A stretch of DNA of 9,971 bases, from positions 1 through 9,971 of the forward strand of contig JBCCFW010000232.1 in the NCBI GenBank assembly GCA_039029535.1, read 5' to 3'. The notes under the pieces were generated by a model, which was not told where the DNA came from, ran no database searches, and saw only the letters and a list, made by a program, of their open reading frames with translations. A program made the position numbers and the translations under genes. Origin of the DNA: JBCCFW01 sp039029535 (GTDB lineage: Bacteria > Acidobacteriota > JBCCFW01). Positions 6,173 through 9,971 of the stretch are shown here, piece by piece (position 1 is the stretch's first letter; the number at the start of each line of letters is the position of its first letter).

Positions 6173-7750
6173 ATGACCGAAAGTTCCCCTCACTGCCCCC
6201 GTCGTCTCGCCGCCCTGCTGTCGCTGGCGCTCATTCTCGCTCCGGCAAGCCCGAGCGAGGCCGAGGTGTTGCTCGTCGGACACAGTCAGGTGAACCACCA
6301 GGTGCCCGGCTATCTCGAGTGGGTGCTGGAGTCGGCCGGCACGCCCGAGGCGGTCGAGCGGCAAGTCATCGGTGGCGGCAACCTGGAGGAAGCTTTCGTC
6401 CTGGCGGCCCAGTTCACCGACGCTCAGGACCCGGCGATCGACCCCGACGGTCGGTACTTCTACTGGCCGGGTCGTCTCTCGGGGAAGGGGGCCGACGCCC
6501 TCGCCGAGCTCGACCGCGGCGTGCACGACCACGTGATCCTCACCGAGGAACACGGTCTCACCCAGGCGCAGTCCCGTCAGCTCTCCTTCCGGATCGAGCA
6601 CGGCGTGATCTTCCCGCCCGAAGAGGACGTCAGCCCTGGCAGCGATGCCTTCCTCCTCGGCCTCTTTCAGCCGACTCACGGCATCGGGTCGGGGCTCGGC
6701 TTCTACGACCGAGCGGTCCGGGCGCGGCCGACGGCGCGGGTCCATCTCTACGAGAACTTCTTCCCGGTCGTGAACGGCGCGACCCACTGCGACCGTCTCG
6801 CCGTCGACGCACCGACGAAGACGCTCGCGGAGCTCGACTCTTGGCGGCGTCGGGTCGCCGCCTACCGTCCGGCCTGGGAGGGGCTCGCCGCCGAGATGAA
6901 CCAGCGGATCGGTGAGACGGTTCCCGGCTTCACCTACGGCACGACCGTGATCCCCGAGACCACCGTGGCCAGCGGCGAGCCGGTCGTGGTCATCCCCGTC
7001 GCGCAGGCGTTGAGTGTCCTCTGCCAGCGAGCCTGCGAGGGGCGGGTCGGGTCACTGGACGATCCCAACGAGCTCTGGCTCGACCACGTTCACCTCAACT
7101 GGCTCGGCAACTACTTCGTCGCCCTGGTCATGTACGCGGCGATCGAGGAGCGCTCGCCCGAGGGCATCGCGCTCGTCGGCGACGGCATCGGTCGCAGCGC
7201 CGATGGCGACACGCTCGACACGCCGGACCCCGACGTCGCGGCCGCCATGCAGTCCATCGCCTGGGAAGTCGTGAGTGGCACGACCGTCGCGACCACCGAA
7301 GACATCCCGTCCTGTCTCGGTCTCGGCGTCGCGACGAGGGAGCCGCAGCTCTGCATCGATCCCGGGGACACCGAGCTCATCCCGGACTACGGCGACGTCG
7401 AGCCCATTGATCCGCCCGGGAGCGTCGACGACCTCCGCATCGCGAGGGCAGCGACGGAGCCCGGTCGTCTCGATCTCTCCTGGGGCACGGGCTGTTCCGC
7501 ATCGGTCGTGGACTACACCGTGCTCGAAGGTGAGTTGGGACGTTGGTTCGACAGCGGCGTGGTCACGTGTAGCACCGGAGGCTCGGTGCGGTTCGACGAT
7601 CACCTGCCCTCCGGCGGTTCTCGTTACTTCCTGATCGTGCCGGTGTCGGCGCTTGCCGAGGGTCATCCGGGTCGAGACTCGTTTGGCCGCGTCCGCGTGA
7701 CGCCGGTCGGTGGCTGTCGAGAGATCGCGAGCCTGGAGGGCTGCCGTTGA
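6173..7750 (+). CDS. Secreted SGNH/GDSL-like hydrolase with C-terminal beta domain
   Basis: A 525-residue protein, probably a periplasmic or extracellular esterase-type hydrolase. Residues 1-30 are a signal peptide (RR at 10-11, hydrophobic 12-24, cleavage likely after SEA30). Block I is VLLVGHSQVNHQVPGYL with candidate nucleophile Ser38; Gly67-69 could supply the oxyanion hole; HDHVILTEEHG (118-128) sits where the family has its D-x-V-V-L-Q segment; and LDHVHLNWLGNYF gives the Asp304-x-x-His307 pair of block V. Residues 415-510 resemble a fibronectin-III-like beta domain (VDDLRIARA, then LDLSWGTGC and SRYFLIVPVSA) seen on exported proteins. Substrate unknown. The start is ATG 6173 with GGAGG ten bases upstream. 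It is divergent from the AraC gene; the protease gene follows 163 bases later in the same direction. The fold call is by motif only; block I has G-H-S rather than the common G-D-S or G-N-S. Confidence 0.72.
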   Translation: MTESSPHCPRRLAALLSLALILAPASPSEAEVLLVGHSQVNHQVPGYLEWVLESAGTPEAVERQVIGGGNLEEAFVLAAQFTDAQDPAIDPDGRYFYWPGRLSGKGADALAELDRGVHDHVILTEEHGLTQAQSRQLSFRIEHGVIFPPEEDVSPGSDAFLLGLFQPTHGIGSGLGFYDRAVRARPTARVHLYENFFPVVNGATHCDRLAVDAPTKTLAELDSWRRRVAAYRPAWEGLAAEMNQRIGETVPGFTYGTTVIPETTVASGEPVVVIPVAQALSVLCQRACEGRVGSLDDPNELWLDHVHLNWLGNYFVALVMYAAIEERSPEGIALVGDGIGRSADGDTLDTPDPDVAAAMQSIAWEVVSGTTVATTEDIPSCLGLGVATREPQLCIDPGDTELIPDYGDVEPIDPPGSVDDLRIARAATEPGRLDLSWGTGCSASVVDYTVLEGELGRWFDSGVVTCSTGGSVRFDDHLPSGGSRYFLIVPVSALAEGHPGRDSFGRVRVTPVGGCREIASLEGCR

Positions 7751-7773
7751 AGACAGGTGGGCGTGACTTCGAG

Positions 7774-7890
7774 CACGTGATGACGTCAGGAAAGCGAAAG
7801 AAACGAGGGGGACATCGATCCTCGGTCACGTGTTACCGCGGTGACGCAGACGATTCGGAGAGGGCTGCCTAGGTTTTTGAGACGCACGTG
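7774..7890. promoter_or_regulatory. Cluster of short palindromes upstream of the protease gene
   Basis: Within 117 bases there are three CACGTG palindromes (7774-7779, 7827-7832, 7885-7890), one TGACGTCA palindrome (7781-7788), and a 14-base symmetric site GTTACCGCGGTGAC (7832-7845) of form GTnACCGCGGTnAC. The last is the most operator-like, 68 bases before the protease start. CACGTG also occurs elsewhere in this window within genes (about 1836, 6043 and 6530), so only the clustering is notable. No regulator is assigned. Confidence 0.35.
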
Positions 7891-7913
7891 GTTTCGTGTT
7901 CTCGGTGACTGAC

Positions 7914-9971
7914 ATGCCCCGCTCGCTCGCTTGCCTGCTTCTCCTCCTCGTGATCGCCGTCCCGAGCTCGGCTCGTACGACGCCTGGGCCGTTGACGCCC
8001 TCCGACGATCGCCTCGTCGTCCTCGACGACATCGAGGAGCTCGTTCTTCCCGCGCTCGACGTGATGGCCCTGGAAGAAGAGGACCGACGAGTGGCCGCCG
8101 GCAAGGGGCAGCAGTTGCCCCATCGCATCGGGGGCGCCATCCAGGTCCACGCCGACACGACGGGCTCCGGTCACTGGGAAGAGCTCGAGGAGGGGGGCTT
8201 GTTGTGGCGGTGGCGGGTCCATTCACCCGGAGCGACCGACTTGAGCTTCGGGTTCCGGCGCTTCGAGGTCGGCTCGGGCACGACCCTGCACGTCGTCTCG
8301 GGTCTCGACGGCTCGTTCCAGGGGCCCTATGGACGACGTGATGCGGCCGCCGACGGTCAGCTCTGGACGGCCGTGGTGCCGGGCGATCGGGCGACGCTCG
8401 AGCTGCGTGTCCCGCCGGGCGAGCCGCAGCCGGAGATCGAGCTCATGCAGGTCAGTCACGGCTACCGCGATCTCTTCGACCTGTTCAGCACGCCGAGCGT
8501 CCAGCAGGGCGACTGCCACAACGACGTGGTCTGCCCGCTGGGTGACGGCTGGCGCGACACCATCCAGGCCGTCGGCGTCTACACGCTGCGTGGCATCTGG
8601 ACCTGCACGGGGACGATGATCACCGACGTTCCCCTGACCTACCGCAACTGGTTCCTCACCGCCGACCACTGCGGTGTCACCAGCGGCAACGCGCCGAGCA
8701 TGGTCGTCTACTGGAACTATCAGAGCGAGAGCTGCGGCGACCTCAGCGGCGGCTCGCTCTCTCAGAATCAGTCCGGTGCGACCCTGCGCGCGACCTGGGA
8801 GCGAACCGACTTCACGTTGGTCGAGCTCTCACGCGATCCCGACGAGCTCTTCAACGTCTACTACGCGGGCTGGGATGCCACCGACGACATCCCACCGGGC
8901 ACCGCCTGCATCCACCATCCGGCCACCGACGAGAAGGCGATCAACTTCGACTACGAAGTGCCGCGGAAGACCGTCGGCTGTGTCGTGCCCACGCCGAACA
9001 CCCACTGGACCGTGCGCTGGAACACGGGTGTCAGCGAGCCGGGCTCGTCGGGTTCCGGCCTGTTCCACTCCGAGACCCAGCGACTCATCGGTGACCTGAC
9101 CGGTGGCGCCTCGAGTTGCAGCCTTCCCGGAGCGACGGACTGCTACGGTCGATTCGGCATCTCCTGGGAGGGCGGCGGCACGCCCGCGACGCGCCTACGA
9201 GACTGGCTCGATCCCGACGACACCGGAACGCTCGTGACCGACGGAAGCTACGTGGGGCAGGGGCTCGAAGTGGTGAGCCTACGAGTGGTCGACAGTTGTG
9301 CCGGCGGCGGCCCCGGTGACGGCAACGGCATCCTGGAGCCGGGCGAGACGGTCGACGCCTACCTCTCCATCGAGGCCTCGGGCGATCTCACCGGCGTGTC
9401 GGGCGTGCTCTCGTCGACCTCTTCAGACGTCACCATCCTCACCGACACGGCTCCCTGGGGCACCTTGCCCGCCGGAGTGCCGACGGAGAACGTCCTGCCG
9501 CTGCGCTTCCGGGTCGGCGACGACGCTTGCTTCACCGACCTTCCCTTCGAGCTCGCGGTGAGCGCCGCCGGGCTGGGCACCTTCGTCTTGCCCTTCGAGC
9601 AGACCCTCGGCGTACGAGCCGATCCCGACGTGCCTCTCGGGCTGGTCGATGCCGGAGTGACGCGCACCGGCATCACCTTCGGTGAGGGACGCGCGGAGAA
9701 CCTCATCGTCGAGGTCGAGATCGAGCACGAGTGGGTCGGTGACCTCCGCATCACCCTGCAGAACCCGGCGGGTACCGAGGTGGTCTTGCTCGATCGTCCC
9801 GGCGTGCCGGCCAGCGAGTTCGGCTGTGGTGACGAGAACATGCTCGTTTTCTTCACCGATGCCGTGACGACCGACCTGGAAGACCGTTGCGAAGGCGGGA
9901 ACCCTTGGTACATCGGTTCCGCTCAGCCGGTCGAGCCGCTGGAGGCCCTGGAAGGGGAGGCGGCCGGAACC
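7914..9971 (+). CDS. Secreted lysyl-endopeptidase-like serine protease with P domain (3' end outside window)
   Basis: There are 686 codons with no stop before the window edge. The start is ATG 7914 with GGTGA five bases upstream. Residues 1-20 are a signal peptide; about 21-195 is a propeptide. The catalytic domain (about 196-450) closely follows Achromobacter lyticus lysyl endopeptidase as I recall it: C-x5-C-P-x-G-D-G (from Cys201), W-F-L-T-A-D-His252-C, V-V-Y-W-N-Y-Q, T-Asp299-F-T-L, and E-P-G-S-Ser379-G-S. His252, Asp299 and Ser379 form the trypsin-type triad. Asp409 aligns with the S1-pocket Asp that gives Lys specificity. Residues about 460-575 are a beta-sandwich-like region with GDGNGILEPGETV; from about 580 a P/Homo B domain (VEIEHEWVGDLRITLQNPAGT) runs off the edge. 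It probably digests external protein. Specificity is inferred, since other pocket residues differ. Confidence 0.9.
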   Translation, partial: MPRSLACLLLLLVIAVPSSARTTPGPLTPSDDRLVVLDDIEELVLPALDVMALEEEDRRVAAGKGQQLPHRIGGAIQVHADTTGSGHWEELEEGGLLWRWRVHSPGATDLSFGFRRFEVGSGTTLHVVSGLDGSFQGPYGRRDAAADGQLWTAVVPGDRATLELRVPPGEPQPEIELMQVSHGYRDLFDLFSTPSVQQGDCHNDVVCPLGDGWRDTIQAVGVYTLRGIWTCTGTMITDVPLTYRNWFLTADHCGVTSGNAPSMVVYWNYQSESCGDLSGGSLSQNQSGATLRATWERTDFTLVELSRDPDELFNVYYAGWDATDDIPPGTACIHHPATDEKAINFDYEVPRKTVGCVVPTPNTHWTVRWNTGVSEPGSSGSGLFHSETQRLIGDLTGGASSCSLPGATDCYGRFGISWEGGGTPATRLRDWLDPDDTGTLVTDGSYVGQGLEVVSLRVVDSCAGGGPGDGNGILEPGETVDAYLSIEASGDLTGVSGVLSSTSSDVTILTDTAPWGTLPAGVPTENVLPLRFRVGDDACFTDLPFELAVSAAGLGTFVLPFEQTLGVRADPDVPLGLVDAGVTRTGITFGEGRAENLIVEVEIEHEWVGDLRITLQNPAGTEVVLLDRPGVPASEFGCGDENMLVFFTDAVTTDLEDRCEGGNPWYIGSAQPVEPLEALEGEAAGT

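Noticed and set aside
5914..6915. A 333-codon plus-strand frame overlapping the secreted hydrolase start
   Set aside because: Arg/Pro/Ser-rich, with no domain, and it overlaps the better-supported hydrolase frame that has a signal peptide, a ribosome site and catalytic motifs.
7863..7877. CCTAGG followed by five T as a terminator for the hydrolase gene
   Set aside because: A six-base self-complementary core cannot form a useful stem with a loop, and it lies over 100 bases after the stop codon.

Overview
The window is strongly GC-rich bacterial DNA. Reading frames have G or C at most third codon positions, and genes are short-spaced on both strands. The gene set (a tandem FHA protein, a fused membrane/spermidine-synthase-like protein, an AraC regulator, and secreted Cys-rich enzymes with C-terminal accessory domains) would suit a large-genome environmental bacterium such as Acidobacteriota or Myxococcota. 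No marker gene fixes the phylum, so this placement is inference. There are no rRNA, tRNA, CRISPR, IS or phage genes.

Layout: (1) Bases 1 to about 78 are AT-richer than the rest and encode a piece that looks like a eukaryotic THAP zinc-finger domain, probably an assembly or library chimera at the window edge. (2) 80-376 (+) is the end of an unrecognised small gene, followed by an intergenic region with an extreme G9-CT-C22 homopolymer tract. (3) 623-1924 (+) is a cytoplasmic protein with two FHA domains that look like an internal duplication. (4) 1938-4499 (-), tail to tail with the FHA gene, encodes a polytopic membrane protein fused to a spermidine-synthase-like Rossmann domain. (5) 4676-5026 (+), divergent from it, is a small putative lipoprotein with a Cys-rich segment and a Met/Gly/Asn-rich 24-bp repeat, closed by a very good intrinsic terminator at 5051-5086. 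(6) 5097-5930 (-) is an AraC-family regulator. (7) 6173-7750 (+), divergent from it, is a secreted SGNH/GDSL-like hydrolase. (8) 7914 to the window end (+) is a secreted lysyl-endopeptidase-like serine protease with a beta-sandwich-like middle region and a P/Homo B domain; its C-terminus lies outside the window.

Functional reading: the right half (5097-9971) is a secretion-oriented segment with a regulator, an esterase-like enzyme and a protease. The AraC protein may control the divergent hydrolase gene, since an 11-bp-period direct repeat lies between them. A cluster of short palindromes sits between the hydrolase and the protease. The left half shows no clear pathway link between its genes. 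I found no coherent new multi-gene system. The most notable items are the THAP-like chimera, the repeat-bearing lipoprotein, and the protease that keeps its lysine-pocket Asp but lacks a Lys at its predicted maturation boundary.
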